Origin: MED-G105 sp965263305
GTDB lineage: Bacteria > Pseudomonadota > Alphaproteobacteria > Caulobacterales > Parvularculaceae
Assembly: GCA_965263305.1 (NCBI GenBank)
Contig: OZ253666.1
Span: 682,001-746,000, forward strand
Length of the DNA: 64,000 bases
Direction of reading: 5' to 3'
This document shows positions 25,275 to 35,357 of this stretch, piece by piece; the stretch's first letter is position 1; every line of letters begins with the position of its first letter. The position numbers and the translations under genes were made by a program. The notes under the pieces are model-generated. The model was not told the origin of the DNA. It searched no databases and saw nothing but the letters and a program-made list of their open reading frames with translations.

Positions 25275-27449
25275 TTAGCGCCACGGTCGCTCACCAATGG
25301 CGTCGAAGGCGTTTTTCACGCCCATCCGCCCGTCCCTTTGGATGAAAAGCGCATGGGCGCCGCCGCGCCAGGCGTCACGCCGTGTCAGCACCAGCCCATT
25401 GCACGCTGGTTCCACGTCTCTTGGTAATGCATAAAGCGCGATGATGGCGTCAGCGCGCGCACAATCTTCGGCAAAGGATAGTGGATCAGCCGATATCGCG
25501 ATGCGTTTCCCCGCGACGAAGGAGACGCATCCCCTCGGATCGCAGGCGGCGCCATCGGTCATGTTCTCGGGGCGCTCTAATTTCGGGTCAAGGCCAGCCG
25601 TTTCCATCCAGACGTTTTGGGCAAATCGGTCTTTACGCCGATTATAGACAAAAAGCGCCATTTTTTCTCCCTCACTGGAGGGCGCAAAAACAGCGGCGTT
25701 ATCACCGCGATGAGAAAAAATCGCCGCTGGCGTCGGCGCCCCTGCGGATAAAACCCCGACGACGGGAAAGAATATGAGGCCCAAAAACCGCAACGGCGTT
25801 TTCAGCAAGCACAACACCAATCCACCGAAAGCGGTAACGCCGAGGGCGAAAGGCGGCGCAGACGCCATGGTAACGACCGCGCCCTTCATACTTGAGACAT
25901 ACCCCCCGGCGCTTAACACCTGTTCCACACCGGCCGCTGAGAATTGCCAGGCCCAGCCATCCAAGCCCATCGGCGCCAACGCAAGGCCGATAATCGCCGA
26001 GGGCATGATCCAAAACGCCATCAATGGCATGGCGATGAGATTTGCCGGTAGACTATATATAGCCGCGCGATGAAAATGGTATAGCGAGAACGGCGCGGTC
26101 GCCACGGCCGCGATTGTGTCCGTTGCGGCGACCCCAATGGCGTAGCGCTTCATCCGTCCCAGGAGCGTAAAATCGGTATCACGAACCGCTTCGCGGCCGC
26201 GATGCCATTCGTAAGCCGCGATCAACGCCGTCACCGCCGCAAACGACATTTGAAATCCGGGATGCAACACCGCCTCGGGCGTGGTGAGAAGAATAATGCA
26301 CGCCGCGATCGCCACATTGCGCAAGGAAAGCGCCCGCCGATCCACAAGAATAGCGATGAAGACAACCGCCGTCATGATAAAAGCGCGCCGGGCGGACCAG
26401 CCGCCGCCGGACAATATCAGATACCCGAAACCGGAGAACAACGCCGCCGTCGCCGCCCATTTCTTAATGGGGAAACGCAAGGCAATCATTGGCATGGTCG
26501 CAAGTAAAAAGCGTATACTGAAAAAAATAAGCCCCGTCGCCAGACCCATATGGAGACCAGAGATCGCCAACAGATGAGCAAGGCCTGAATCCCGCAAGGC
26601 GGCTGTGGACGTCTCATCAATCGCGCCGCGCTTACCCGTCACCACCGCTGCAACGATCGCCCCGCCCTGCCCCGGCGCCGCCGCTGTGATACGCCTAGCG
26701 AGCTTCACGCGGGTGCGCTCAACGAAGGCGGCAAAACGCGCGCGGCCGGTTGACGGGGCGGGATCAATTACTTCCGGCGCGGACACGACAAAACCCACAG
26801 CGCCGATACGTTGGAAATAAAGCTGGCGGGCGAAGTTGAAAGCGCCAGGCGCGGCTGGCGGCGGCGGCGGAGAGAGGCTTGCGCGCAGTTCAACAAGGGC
26901 GCCAACCCCGGTCGAACCATCCGTCGCGCCATAGGACGTCCCGCGCCAGGTAACACGAATGCGCGCCGGCGCTTGATCCGCCGATATTCGTTCAATCGTA
27001 TGGGGCGCAATCGTCAGGCGTTGGTCTTTTTCCCGGTCTTCAATCGTCAGGATACGCCCCGTTACCGTGACAAACCCCAGTTCGCGTTCCAACACCGGCG
27101 CGCCCACGCGAGCGGTACGCCAATCAGCAGCCCCAAACCCGACCGCCGCCAGTAAGAGACCGACAAAACAAAGACGGGTCGCTTGGCGATGCGTCGCCAT
27201 CGCGACCAACCCGCAAAGAAAAACGCACAACGGCGCTAACCATGGCGCGGGTTCATTCTTCAAAGAGAAGTAAGCGACAGCCCCACCCCCCATCATCACT
27301 GGCGCCCATAAGCTGGCGTTCACGGTAAAATGCGCGCGCTCGTTCTCGATGAGGGTAAGACCCGCACGTCGCCATCGACGAATACGCGCCAGCATGGTGG
27401 GGACGTGATCGACCGAAAATCGCCGACCGAATTCGCTAACCTGCACCAT
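25275..27449 (-). CDS. comEC: ComEC/Rec2-family DNA uptake channel protein
   Basis: 724 residues from ATG 27449. The open frame runs on to a TTG at 27584 (769 residues), but that extension is low-complexity and would leave only 39 bases to divergent gltX. Order: DUF4131-like N-terminal part with two membrane segments, OB-like soluble region (VTGRILTIEDREKDQRLTIAP), then the competence domain with HLLAISGLHMGLATGLIFF and many helices. The C-terminal soluble tail lacks a full HxHxDH metallo-beta-lactamase motif, as in many alphaproteobacterial members. ComEC carries single-stranded DNA across the inner membrane in competent bacteria; competence here is not shown. Confidence 0.9.
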   Translation of the reverse strand: MVQVSEFGRRFSVDHVPTMLARIRRWRRAGLTLIENERAHFTVNASLWAPVMMGGGAVAYFSLKNEPAPWLAPLCVFLCGLVAMATHRQATRLCFVGLLLAAVGFGAADWRTARVGAPVLERELGFVTVTGRILTIEDREKDQRLTIAPHTIERISADQAPARIRVTWRGTSYGATDGSTGVGALVELRASLSPPPPPAAPGAFNFARQLYFQRIGAVGFVVSAPEVIDPAPSTGRARFAAFVERTRVKLARRITAAAPGQGGAIVAAVVTGKRGAIDETSTAALRDSGLAHLLAISGLHMGLATGLIFFSIRFLLATMPMIALRFPIKKWAATAALFSGFGYLILSGGGWSARRAFIMTAVVFIAILVDRRALSLRNVAIAACIILLTTPEAVLHPGFQMSFAAVTALIAAYEWHRGREAVRDTDFTLLGRMKRYAIGVAATDTIAAVATAPFSLYHFHRAAIYSLPANLIAMPLMAFWIMPSAIIGLALAPMGLDGWAWQFSAAGVEQVLSAGGYVSSMKGAVVTMASAPPFALGVTAFGGLVLCLLKTPLRFLGLIFFPVVGVLSAGAPTPAAIFSHRGDNAAVFAPSSEGEKMALFVYNRRKDRFAQNVWMETAGLDPKLERPENMTDGAACDPRGCVSFVAGKRIAISADPLSFAEDCARADAIIALYALPRDVEPACNGLVLTRRDAWRGGAHALFIQRDGRMGVKNAFDAIGERPWR

Positions 27450-27623
27450 TGGGCTCGTCGCACCGCCTTTCCGGCTTTTCTTTTTAGAGCTCGAAGCGGG
27501 TAGCGCCCCTTCAGCGCCAGGATCTATCCAAAGAAAATTGATGATCTCATCGCAGCGCCTTCCACGCAACGTAGCGTCAATCAAACGACCGTGCTAGATC
27601 GCCCTTCCTCTTAACTGACAGCG

Positions 27624-29054
27624 ATGAAACCGCCCATGACCTCCCCAATCGTCACCCGCTTTGCCCCCTCGCCAACCGGCTTTCTTCACATTGGCGGCGC
27701 GCGCACCGCCCTTTTTAACTGGCTCTACGCCCGCGGCCGCGGGGGCAAGTTCCTGTTGCGTATCGAGGACACGGATCGGGCGCGTCATAACGAGGCGGCC
27801 GTCGACGCCATCCTGGACGGCCTTCGTTGGCTGGGCGTGGATTGGGATGACGAGCCCGTTTCACAATTTTCCCGGCGCACGCGCCATGTTGATGTCGCCC
27901 AGGACCTCATCGCGAAGGGCGCCGCCTATCGCTGTTTCATGACGCCGGAAGAAATTGACGCCGCCCGTGAGAAGGCCCTTGCCGAGAAGGCACGCTTTGA
28001 AAGCCCATGGCGCCACGCCGACCCTAAAGCGATCGATGAAAAAATCGGCGAGAACACCCCGTATACGGTTCGCTTTAAAGCGCCGCACGAGGGGCGCACT
28101 GCTATTCACGACGCCGTGCAAAAAGATGTCAGCTTTCCGAATGACGCCCTTGACGATCTCATCATTCTACGAAGCAATGGCGAGCCAACCTATAATCTCG
28201 CTGTTGTGGTCGATGATCATGACATGGGGGTCACCCACATTATTCGCGGTGATGATCACCTGAATAACGCCGCACGCCAACAGCAAATATACGAAGCCCT
28301 TGGCTGGTCTGCACCGGTTTTTGGGCACGTGCCGCTGATCCATGGCCAAGACGGGGCGAAGCTATCCAAACGCCACGGGGCGCTCGGCGTTGAGGCCTAC
28401 CGCGATGATGGGTTTCTGAGCGACACCATGGCAAACTACCTTCTGCGTCTTGGGTGGGCCCATGGCGATGATGAGATCATCCCCCGGGATAAAGCCCTTG
28501 AGTGGTTCGACCTATCGGGTGTGAACAAAGCGCCGGCGCGCCTTGATATTGAAAAACTGACGTCTTTGAACGCCCATTACATCAGTCAGCTGACAACCGG
28601 TGATTTTGTAGAGAAGACGGCGCCATTTTTTGAGGATAATTCGACGCTTCAACGCGAGGGATTTCAAGAACGCCTGACCCGCGCTGCGCCGTTCTTGAAA
28701 CCTCGGATGAACACGTTAAAGGACATCAATGAAGCGGCCGCGTTTCTGAGTTTAGTGCGCCCGTTTGAGATCACCGGTAAGCCCGCAAAACCCTTGAAGA
28801 AAGAAGGCGCTCTCGAACGCCTTGGCGAACTGCGAAACGTCCTCGCAGATGTTGATGATTGGTCCGCTCCCGAACCGCTCGATGAGGCCCTGCAACAATA
28901 CGCAGCGCAAAATGATCTGGGCTTCGGCCAGATTGGACCATTGCTACGCGCGGCGCTCACCGCTGGGCGCCCAGCCCCCGGCATCGGCGAGGTGCTTTAC
29001 AGCCTGGGGCGCGAAGAAAGCCTTGCGCGGCTTCAAGACCAGGCGGCGGACTAA
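27624..29054 (+). CDS. gltX: glutamyl-tRNA synthetase
   Basis: 476 residues. The class I signature is PSPTGFLHIGGARTALFNWL, then LLRIEDTDRARH, and the KMSKS equivalent KLSKRHGALGVEAYRDDG. An internal ATG at 27636 (MTSPIVTRFAPSP) is an alternative start. It charges tRNA-Glu, and in organisms with GatCAB may also charge tRNA-Gln. The position between divergent comEC and downstream gltA is the common alphaproteobacterial order. The exonuclease gene follows 20 bases after the stop. Confidence 0.96.
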   Translation: MKPPMTSPIVTRFAPSPTGFLHIGGARTALFNWLYARGRGGKFLLRIEDTDRARHNEAAVDAILDGLRWLGVDWDDEPVSQFSRRTRHVDVAQDLIAKGAAYRCFMTPEEIDAAREKALAEKARFESPWRHADPKAIDEKIGENTPYTVRFKAPHEGRTAIHDAVQKDVSFPNDALDDLIILRSNGEPTYNLAVVVDDHDMGVTHIIRGDDHLNNAARQQQIYEALGWSAPVFGHVPLIHGQDGAKLSKRHGALGVEAYRDDGFLSDTMANYLLRLGWAHGDDEIIPRDKALEWFDLSGVNKAPARLDIEKLTSLNAHYISQLTTGDFVEKTAPFFEDNSTLQREGFQERLTRAAPFLKPRMNTLKDINEAAAFLSLVRPFEITGKPAKPLKKEGALERLGELRNVLADVDDWSAPEPLDEALQQYAAQNDLGFGQIGPLLRAALTAGRPAPGIGEVLYSLGREESLARLQDQAAD

Positions 29055-29074
29055 ACGCCGGCAGGAGAACACCA

Positions 29075-29629
29075 ATGGGAGCACGTCAGAAACGCCCGTC
29101 AATCTGGCGTCGACATGTCGTTCTTGATGTCGAATCCGACGGCCCCGCGCCCGAATTATACAACATGATTTCGTTCGGCCTTGTCAGCGTCTTCGATCCG
29201 ACCCGTAGTTTCTTCGGCGAAGTCGCGCCCATCAAGGATAATGCGGGCATACCAGAAGCGCGCGCCATAAGCGGCGTTTCGTTGGAAACCCAACACGGCT
29301 TCGCGGCGCCTGATGAGGTAATGAATTCCGCCCATGCATGGCTGTCGAAACTAGCGGGCGGAGAACGCATCGTCATCTGGTCAGACAATCCAGGGTTCGA
29401 TTGGCAGTTTTGGAATTGGTATTCATGGAAATTTGTCGGCGCGAACCCGGCAGGGTTCAGCGCGCGTCGCATCGGCGATCTTAATGCGGGTCGGCGCGGC
29501 GAGCCGTTAAACACGCGCGCTTGGCAAAAACATCGGATTACGGACCACACCCATAACCCAGTGGACGACGCACGGGGCAACGCCGAAGCCCTACGGTGGA
29601 TCCTGAACAGCATGGGGCAGAATTTATAA
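29075..29629 (+). CDS. DEDDh 3'-5' exonuclease-like protein
   Basis: 184 residues from ATG 29075 with AGGAGA upstream. The RNase T/DnaQ fold residues are visible: D18 and E20 in LDVESDG, D104/D109 in WSDNPGFDWQFW, and H160 with D165 in HNPVDDARGNAEAL. This suggests a small 3'-5' exonuclease acting on RNA or DNA. The spacing resembles single-domain exoribonuclease-type proteins rather than DNA polymerase epsilon. It lies 20 bases after gltX and is probably co-transcribed, which hints at RNA or tRNA processing, though that is inference. Confidence 0.8.
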   Translation: MGARQKRPSIWRRHVVLDVESDGPAPELYNMISFGLVSVFDPTRSFFGEVAPIKDNAGIPEARAISGVSLETQHGFAAPDEVMNSAHAWLSKLAGGERIVIWSDNPGFDWQFWNWYSWKFVGANPAGFSARRIGDLNAGRRGEPLNTRAWQKHRITDHTHNPVDDARGNAEALRWILNSMGQNL

Positions 29630-29783
29630 CGATGCCCGTCCCTAGCGATTGGGTTTCGATATCCTGTTCGGGATCGACTGACAGCGCGCCCGCCCGCGAT
29701 AGGGGGGCACACCGTTAAGGTTTTCGCCCCGCAAAACTACGTGATCTCAAAACACAAAAGGGCTAATTCACGGTCCATGACAG

Positions 29784-29821
29784 GGCGTTGAAGCTATATT
29801 TTCATTTTTATTTTCAACGCC
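29784..29821. repeat. inverted repeat downstream of the exonuclease gene
   Basis: GGCGTTGAA (29784-29792) and TTCAACGCC (29813-29821) form a 9-bp stem around a 20-base AT-rich loop. It lies about 155 bases after the exonuclease stop and about 200 bases before gltA. It may be a weak terminator of the gltX unit or part of the gltA regulatory region. There is no T-run after the stem. Confidence 0.4.
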
Positions 29822-29917
29822 TTACCCTCAAAACGCAGTTTTGACACAAAGCCCCCTGGAAACGTCGGCTATTCTCTATATATTCCGGCCAACGAAATTG
29901 TCGCGCCGCAACATAAT

Positions 29918-29940
29918 CCGCTAGGGTTCGCGCCTAGCGG
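29918..29940 (+). promoter_or_regulatory. hairpin in the gltA leader
   Basis: CCGCTAGG (29918-29925) and CCTAGCGG (29933-29940) form a perfect 8-bp stem with a 7-base loop, 78 bases before the gltA ATG. The gap 29630-30018 is 389 bases long and otherwise contains no gene. The hairpin may sit in a long 5' leader or mark an operator; no riboswitch class was recognised. Confidence 0.45.
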
Positions 29941-30018
29941 CCCCCAAGCGTCGAACCACGGCAATTCCAAATCAATCGACCAGCCCTCAGCGAAGAGGAG
30001 CGGAACAAGGAGCCTCCT

Positions 30019-31323
30019 ATGGAAAGCAACATGAAGCCCGCCGGCTCAATGACTGTGACGATGGACGGTCAATCGACGGAGTTACCAGTCTTTCAGGGAA
30101 CCGACGGACCAAAAGTTGTGGACTTCCGCGCCTTTTACAAAAACACGGGCGCTTTCACCTACGATCCTGGCTTCACCTCCACCGCAAGCTGTGAATCGCA
30201 AATCACGTTCATTGATGGCGACGAAGGCGTTCTGCTTTATCGCGGCTACCCGATTGATGAATTGGCGGAAAAGTCCGATTTCATCGAAGTCGCCTATCTC
30301 CTGCTCCATGGCGAATTGCCAAACAAAGCCGAACACGAAGAGTTCGACCGCACCATCACAAATCACACGATGGTCCATGAGCAGCTCAAAAATTTCTACA
30401 ATGGCTTCCGTCGCGATGCCCACCCGATGGCGATCATGGTCGGCGTTGTCGGCGCGTTGTCAGCTTTTTATCACGACTCTACTGATATTAATGACCCGGT
30501 CCAACGCAAAATCGCCAGCCATCGCATGATCGCGAAAATGCCTACGATTGCGGCTATGGCCTATAAGTATTCCACTGGTCAGGCATTCATCTTCCCACGG
30601 AATGATCTCGCCTATACACCAAACTTCATGCGCATGTGCTTCGCGGTCCAGCCGGAAGAATACCATGTTGATCCTGTCCTTGCCTCTGCGCTTGATAAGA
30701 TCTTCATTCTGCATATGGATCATGAGCAAAACGCATCAACCTCGACAGTGCGTCTCGCCGGATCATCGGGCGCCAATCCGTTTGCTTGTATCGCCGCCGG
30801 CATCGCCTCCCTTTGGGGCCCCGCCCACGGCGGCGCTAACGAAGCGGCGTTGAATATGCTTCAAGAGATCGGGTCCAAAGATCGCATTCCGGAGTTCATC
30901 AGACGCGCAAAAGACAAGGACGATCCATTCCGCCTCATGGGCTTTGGACACCGCGTCTACAAAAACTATGACCCGCGGGCGAAAGTCATGCGCGGGGCGT
31001 GCCACGAAGTCCTTGACGCCGTTGGTGTCCAGAATGACCCGCTTCTGGAAGTCGCCATGGAGTTGGAGCGCATCGCCCTTGAGGACGAGTACTTCGTTGA
31101 GAAGAAGCTGTATCCAAATATCGATTTCTACTCGGGCATCACGCTGAAAGCGCTTGGCTTCCCGACGGATATGTTCACCGTTCTGTTCGCCCTCGCCAGA
31201 ACCGTTGGCTGGATCGCGCAATGGTCGGAAATGATCGGCGACCCTGGTCAGAAAATAGGGCGGCCGCGTCAAATCTACACCGGCGCTAGCTCGCGGCCCT
31301 ATACGGCGATTGACGCGCGCTAA
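30019..31323 (+). CDS. gltA: citrate synthase
   Basis: 434 residues, the type II (hexameric, gram-negative) citrate synthase length. AAGGAG stands just before the ATG. Conserved blocks: ITFIDGDEGVLLYRGYPIDELAE, ILHMDHEQNASTSTVRLAGSSGANPFACIAAG with a catalytic His, WGPAHGGANEAAL, MGFGHRVYKNYDPRA, and the catalytic Asp in PNIDFYSG. It condenses oxaloacetate and acetyl-CoA at entry to the TCA cycle. It is monocistronic, with a long upstream region and an intrinsic terminator after the stop. Confidence 0.98.
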   Translation: MESNMKPAGSMTVTMDGQSTELPVFQGTDGPKVVDFRAFYKNTGAFTYDPGFTSTASCESQITFIDGDEGVLLYRGYPIDELAEKSDFIEVAYLLLHGELPNKAEHEEFDRTITNHTMVHEQLKNFYNGFRRDAHPMAIMVGVVGALSAFYHDSTDINDPVQRKIASHRMIAKMPTIAAMAYKYSTGQAFIFPRNDLAYTPNFMRMCFAVQPEEYHVDPVLASALDKIFILHMDHEQNASTSTVRLAGSSGANPFACIAAGIASLWGPAHGGANEAALNMLQEIGSKDRIPEFIRRAKDKDDPFRLMGFGHRVYKNYDPRAKVMRGACHEVLDAVGVQNDPLLEVAMELERIALEDEYFVEKKLYPNIDFYSGITLKALGFPTDMFTVLFALARTVGWIAQWSEMIGDPGQKIGRPRQIYTGASSRPYTAIDAR

Positions 31324-31356
31324 GCGCCCCCGAGATCGACAAAAAGCAAAATAAAG

Positions 31357-31380
31357 CGGGCGCAAACGCGCCCGTTTTTT
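31357..31380 (+). terminator. intrinsic terminator after gltA
   Basis: CGGGCGC and GCGCCCG form a 7-bp GC-rich stem with a 4-base loop (31357-31374), followed directly by six Ts. It starts 34 bases after the gltA stop. Confidence 0.9.
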
Positions 31381-31568
31381 ATGGCGTTAACTTGCTGGTC
31401 CGGCGTGTCTTTAGACGTCAATGCGAAGAGTTAACCGGTCTCATCGCTTTTAACCTCCCGTCAGGACAGGCTTGGTATGGTCAACGATCTATTTCCATCG
31501 TGTCCATCGCCAGCTCGCCCCTAGGATAACTGGGGCCTATCAGAGCGGCGCGAATTGATAGGTCGATC

Positions 31569-34325
31569 GTGGTTCAGTTTCGTTGCGTTTCCGCCGTTGC
31601 ATTTTCTCTTCTCGCCCTCCTCTTGACCACAGACGGGTTTGCTCAAAGCCGGTCATCAACCGCGCCGAGCGCAGGCCCGATCGCGTTCTGGCCAGGGGCG
31701 GTCTACGATCCGGCGATTCCAACTCTGAAAACGGTGATCGGCCATGAGAATGGCGAACGCATCACCCGTCCGGAGGACGCGCAGACCTATCTTAAAGCCC
31801 TCGCCGCCGCGGCCCCAAATCGTATAAAATTAGTTGAATACGGACGATCTTGGGAAGGGCGGCCCCTCGTCTACGCTATTGTCGCGTCGTCGGAAAACAT
31901 CGCGGCCCTTGATAAGGTCCGCGCGGGCATCGGCGCTCTTAGATCGCCAAGAGACACGAGCGACGCCAAAGCAGAGGACCTCATTACCTCCCTTCCGTCT
32001 ACGGTTTTTATTGCCTATGGGGTTCATGGCAACGAAATCTCTCCCACGGACGCCGGGTTGTTAACGGCCTACCACCTGTTGGCGGCGCAGGGCGATGAAA
32101 CTGTCGATAAAATCCTGAAAAACACTATCGTCTTTCTGGACCCCATCCAGAATCCTGACGGGCGCGCCCGCTTTGTCCACAATTATGAAACGACCGAAGG
32201 CCTGACCCCATCCCCAAGTCGTATTGCGGCGGAACGTAACGAGCCATGGCCCGGCGGGCGCACCAACCATTATCTCTTCGATCTAAACCGCGATTGGTTT
32301 GCCCTGACGCAACCGGAGACAGAAGCCCGCATAAAGGTCCTGCGGGAATGGTCGCCGCTTGTATTTGTTGACGCCCATGAAATGGGGACTGATTCAACAT
32401 ACTACTTTGCCCCCGAGGCGGTGCCCTATAATCCAAACCTGGCAGCCGAGCAGCGTAACAGTTTACAGCTCTTTGGGCGGAATAATGCTAAGTGGTTTGA
32501 TAAAAACGGTTTTGAATACTTCACCCGCGAAGTGTATGACGCGTTTTTCCCCGGCTATGGCGCTAGCTGGCCCTCCTATTATGGCGCCGTCGCCATGACC
32601 TACGAACAATCCTCCGCCAGAGGATTACGCGCTGAACGCACAAACGGGACGAAATACACCTATCGCGATACCGTGCGCCAGCATTTCGTTGCTTCGGTTT
32701 CGACCGCCGAAGCGACCGCCGACTACCGCGAAAAACTGCTGCGTGATTTCTGGACCTATCAGACAAGCGCGATTCAAGAAGGCAAAAGCCAGGATATCAA
32801 AAACTACATTTTCCCGGCCTCCGATGATAACGCGAGCGCCTATCGCCTCGCTGGGTTGCTCGCCCGACAAGGCATCGAGGTGCGTACGGCGACGGAAGGG
32901 TTTGTCGCTTGTTCCAAAGGCTACGAAAAAGGCGCCCATGTCATCACCCTGGCCCAGCCCAGTAAAAGGTTGATCCGGACACTTCTTGATGCACAGATCC
33001 CGCTCGACCCTGCATTTGTTGCAGAACAGGAGCGTCTGCGTGAAAAAGATCTGCCAGACGCTATCTATGACGTGACCGCTTGGTCGCTGCCCTTGATGTA
33101 CAACGTGGAAATGGACGCTTGTTCGGAGACGATTGACGCCGACAGCGGGTTTGCATCCCATGATGGCGGGCATTACGCACCAAGCGCGATCGACGGGCCC
33201 GCCGACGCCATTGCCTTTCTGGCGCCATGGGGTGAACGCCCAGCGATCAATCTTCTAGCGCGCGCGCACAATGATGGCCTCGTTGTGACGTCGTCGGACA
33301 AAGCGTTTACAATTGGCGGGCGGCGTTATCCATCGGGAACGCTGATTTTCCGCCCCCAAGAGAATAGCGATTATGACGTGCGCGATCTCTTATCAACTTA
33401 CGCAGAAGAAACCGGTGCGGAGGTTGTCGGCGTCGCCTCAACCTGGGTTGACGAAGGGCCAAATTTTGGGTCGCGAAATGTTGTACGGATGCCGTCCCCG
33501 CGAATCGCCATTGCCTGGGATGCGCCGACAAGTGCGTACATGGCGGGCGCCACGCGCTTTGTCCTGGAACGACAATTTGGCGCCGCGACCACGCCAGTGC
33601 GGGCTTATGATTTAACCGATCGCGGCCTTGATCAATTCGATGTCCTCATCCTGCCGGGCGAAGCAAGCTTCTACGGGGGCGGTTATGAGTCTTTCCTGGG
33701 CGCGAACGGTGCGAAACGACTAAAGGCCTGGGTTGAGCGTGGGGGAACCCTGATCGCCACCGGCCGCGCCGTTCGCTGGCTTGCCGATCCTAAACAAAAA
33801 ATCCTGTCGATCAGGCGCGAACAGGCTGTGCGGGAAGATACCGAGAAAGCGGAAAACGCGAAGAAACGCCGGAAGAAAGCGATCGTGCCTGGTGAAATTC
33901 TAACGACCCCAGATGATGCGCGCGCCGCGGTAACCCCAGAATCCGAAACCCCTGATCCGGTCGCCGGCGTCCTCGCCCGCGCGCGCGTTGATCCCGATCA
34001 TTGGATGGCGGCTGGGGTGAAACCAACGGTCATTTCTCTTCTTGCCGGCGGTGATATCTATACCCCTCTCGCCCTCGACGAAGGCGTCAACATCGCCCGG
34101 TTTGAAGGCCCGGAAACCCTCATCGCATCGGGATACATCTGGGAGGATACGAAGGCGCAAGTCGCGTACAAACCACTCGTAGTGGCTGAGAGACATGGCG
34201 CCGGCGTGGTCATTGCGTTCACCCAAGACCCGACCTTCCGGGCCCAGATGGATGGGATGAATACCTTGCTCGCCAACGCTGTCTTCCGTGGGCCAGCCCA
34301 TACAGGCAAGTTGCGCGGGCGCTAA
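31569..34325 (+). CDS. secreted M14-family zinc carboxypeptidase-like protein
   Basis: 918 residues from a GTG at 31569 (AGGTCG upstream). The signal peptide ends at about GFAQS (26). The M14 catalytic domain spans roughly 50-370, with zinc ligands H153 and E156 in YGVHGNEISP and H270 in VDAHEMG, plus NPDGRARF and FDLNRDW. The C-terminal half has a class-I glutamine-amidotransferase-like region (FDVLILPGEASFYGG, LKAWVERGGTLIATG) of unknown role, often present in this subfamily. It is probably a periplasmic or extracellular peptidase feeding peptide use. It is transcribed alone; the next gene is convergent. Confidence 0.9.
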   Translation: MVQFRCVSAVAFSLLALLLTTDGFAQSRSSTAPSAGPIAFWPGAVYDPAIPTLKTVIGHENGERITRPEDAQTYLKALAAAAPNRIKLVEYGRSWEGRPLVYAIVASSENIAALDKVRAGIGALRSPRDTSDAKAEDLITSLPSTVFIAYGVHGNEISPTDAGLLTAYHLLAAQGDETVDKILKNTIVFLDPIQNPDGRARFVHNYETTEGLTPSPSRIAAERNEPWPGGRTNHYLFDLNRDWFALTQPETEARIKVLREWSPLVFVDAHEMGTDSTYYFAPEAVPYNPNLAAEQRNSLQLFGRNNAKWFDKNGFEYFTREVYDAFFPGYGASWPSYYGAVAMTYEQSSARGLRAERTNGTKYTYRDTVRQHFVASVSTAEATADYREKLLRDFWTYQTSAIQEGKSQDIKNYIFPASDDNASAYRLAGLLARQGIEVRTATEGFVACSKGYEKGAHVITLAQPSKRLIRTLLDAQIPLDPAFVAEQERLREKDLPDAIYDVTAWSLPLMYNVEMDACSETIDADSGFASHDGGHYAPSAIDGPADAIAFLAPWGERPAINLLARAHNDGLVVTSSDKAFTIGGRRYPSGTLIFRPQENSDYDVRDLLSTYAEETGAEVVGVASTWVDEGPNFGSRNVVRMPSPRIAIAWDAPTSAYMAGATRFVLERQFGAATTPVRAYDLTDRGLDQFDVLILPGEASFYGGGYESFLGANGAKRLKAWVERGGTLIATGRAVRWLADPKQKILSIRREQAVREDTEKAENAKKRRKKAIVPGEILTTPDDARAAVTPESETPDPVAGVLARARVDPDHWMAAGVKPTVISLLAGGDIYTPLALDEGVNIARFEGPETLIASGYIWEDTKAQVAYKPLVVAERHGAGVVIAFTQDPTFRAQMDGMNTLLANAVFRGPAHTGKLRGR

Positions 34326-34371
34326 TCCGCATAAACCGTCGGGATCAAAAGACTGGGCGTCGCAAGGCGCT

Positions 34372-35136
34372 TTAGTACAACGGAACGGGCGCGTTTTCCG
34401 GCACTGCCTGCAACACCCATTGCCCTTCCTCCTCGCACGCAACGCCATCCCACCGGTCTGAGCGGCCAGTGAATGAGATCCGCTGCTCGAAAGCGCGGCA
34501 AGGAACTGCGCGACGCGTCGGTCCGCCAGCGAGATCAAGCTCTGATCCCGGCGCCTTGATCATCAGATTAGCGTGGACATAACCCACAATCTGCCCCTCA
34601 ACGGCAACCAACATCCAGGGCTTACCGATGACACGACCAACGACCTCAACCCCGGTACCGGAGGTTAGCTGCTGCAACTTGGAAAATTCTGTGGACGGAC
34701 CGGTGCGAACGTTCGCGTTTCTGGTTAGCGCGTATAGGCCAAGGTCAGTTTCGAACGAATCGCCAAGATAAAGCCCTTCCGGATAGGGCAGCGCCGGCGC
34801 GGAAATCCCGCCAAGCAGCCTTTCACCGCCTTTTACCCAGCCAAAACTGTCGGGGCCGCGCCAATCGAACCGTTCGCCGTTCCGCCCGCGTGACACAGCT
34901 TGGATGAAGATTGGCTCCAACGCGCGTTGGTCCCCGGCTGGCAATCTCACACCGAGGGGCGAGTGAGCGGCGAAATTCACCGATGTCCGCGCCAGCGGTG
35001 TGAACCGTTCGCCACCGGCGCAGGCCGAGAGCCCCAAAATAATCACCCCGAGCAACATCGCCCGAATGCTTGATGGGCCTTGCCAACAGGTTGATCGCGC
35101 CGTTGACTGCAAGGTTCTATTAACCACTTTGGCCAT
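34372..35136 (-). CDS. SH3-domain lipoprotein
   Basis: 254 residues from ATG 35136 with GGGAGC upstream. A lipobox LSACAGG (Cys near residue 40) follows a hydrophobic stretch. An SH3b-type domain lies in the middle, with LYALTRNANVRTGPSTEFSKLQQLTSGTGVEVVGRVIGKPWMLVAVEGQIVGYVHANLM at about 130-190. Two or three further cysteines sit in the tail (VPCRAFEQ, GVACEEEG). SH3b lipoproteins usually bind peptidoglycan or help envelope assembly. It is divergent from the DUF2336 gene with 221 bases between the starts. Confidence 0.85.
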   Translation of the reverse strand: MAKVVNRTLQSTARSTCWQGPSSIRAMLLGVIILGLSACAGGERFTPLARTSVNFAAHSPLGVRLPAGDQRALEPIFIQAVSRGRNGERFDWRGPDSFGWVKGGERLLGGISAPALPYPEGLYLGDSFETDLGLYALTRNANVRTGPSTEFSKLQQLTSGTGVEVVGRVIGKPWMLVAVEGQIVGYVHANLMIKAPGSELDLAGGPTRRAVPCRAFEQRISFTGRSDRWDGVACEEEGQWVLQAVPENAPVPLY

Positions 35137-35357
35137 CTGGGATGCTCCCTAAATTTACTCGCTGACCAAACGGCCGCTTCTTCACTTAATACGCCTTTAT
35201 AGGCCGCTATATCCTAATGCGTAAACGCGCTGTTTACAGATTGCGCCCATACCGCAAAGTCAGATCCGACTATCCATGAGCCAACCAACGACCGGCCTAT
35301 GGTCAGCGAATTCTTTACGCTTTGACTTCAATATGACGAGTCGGAGGCACCTGCAGA

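Noticed and set aside
29841..29875. TTGACA followed by TATTCT as a gltA promoter
   Set aside because: The spacing is about 23 bases, too long for a sigma-70 promoter, so it was not reported as a feature.
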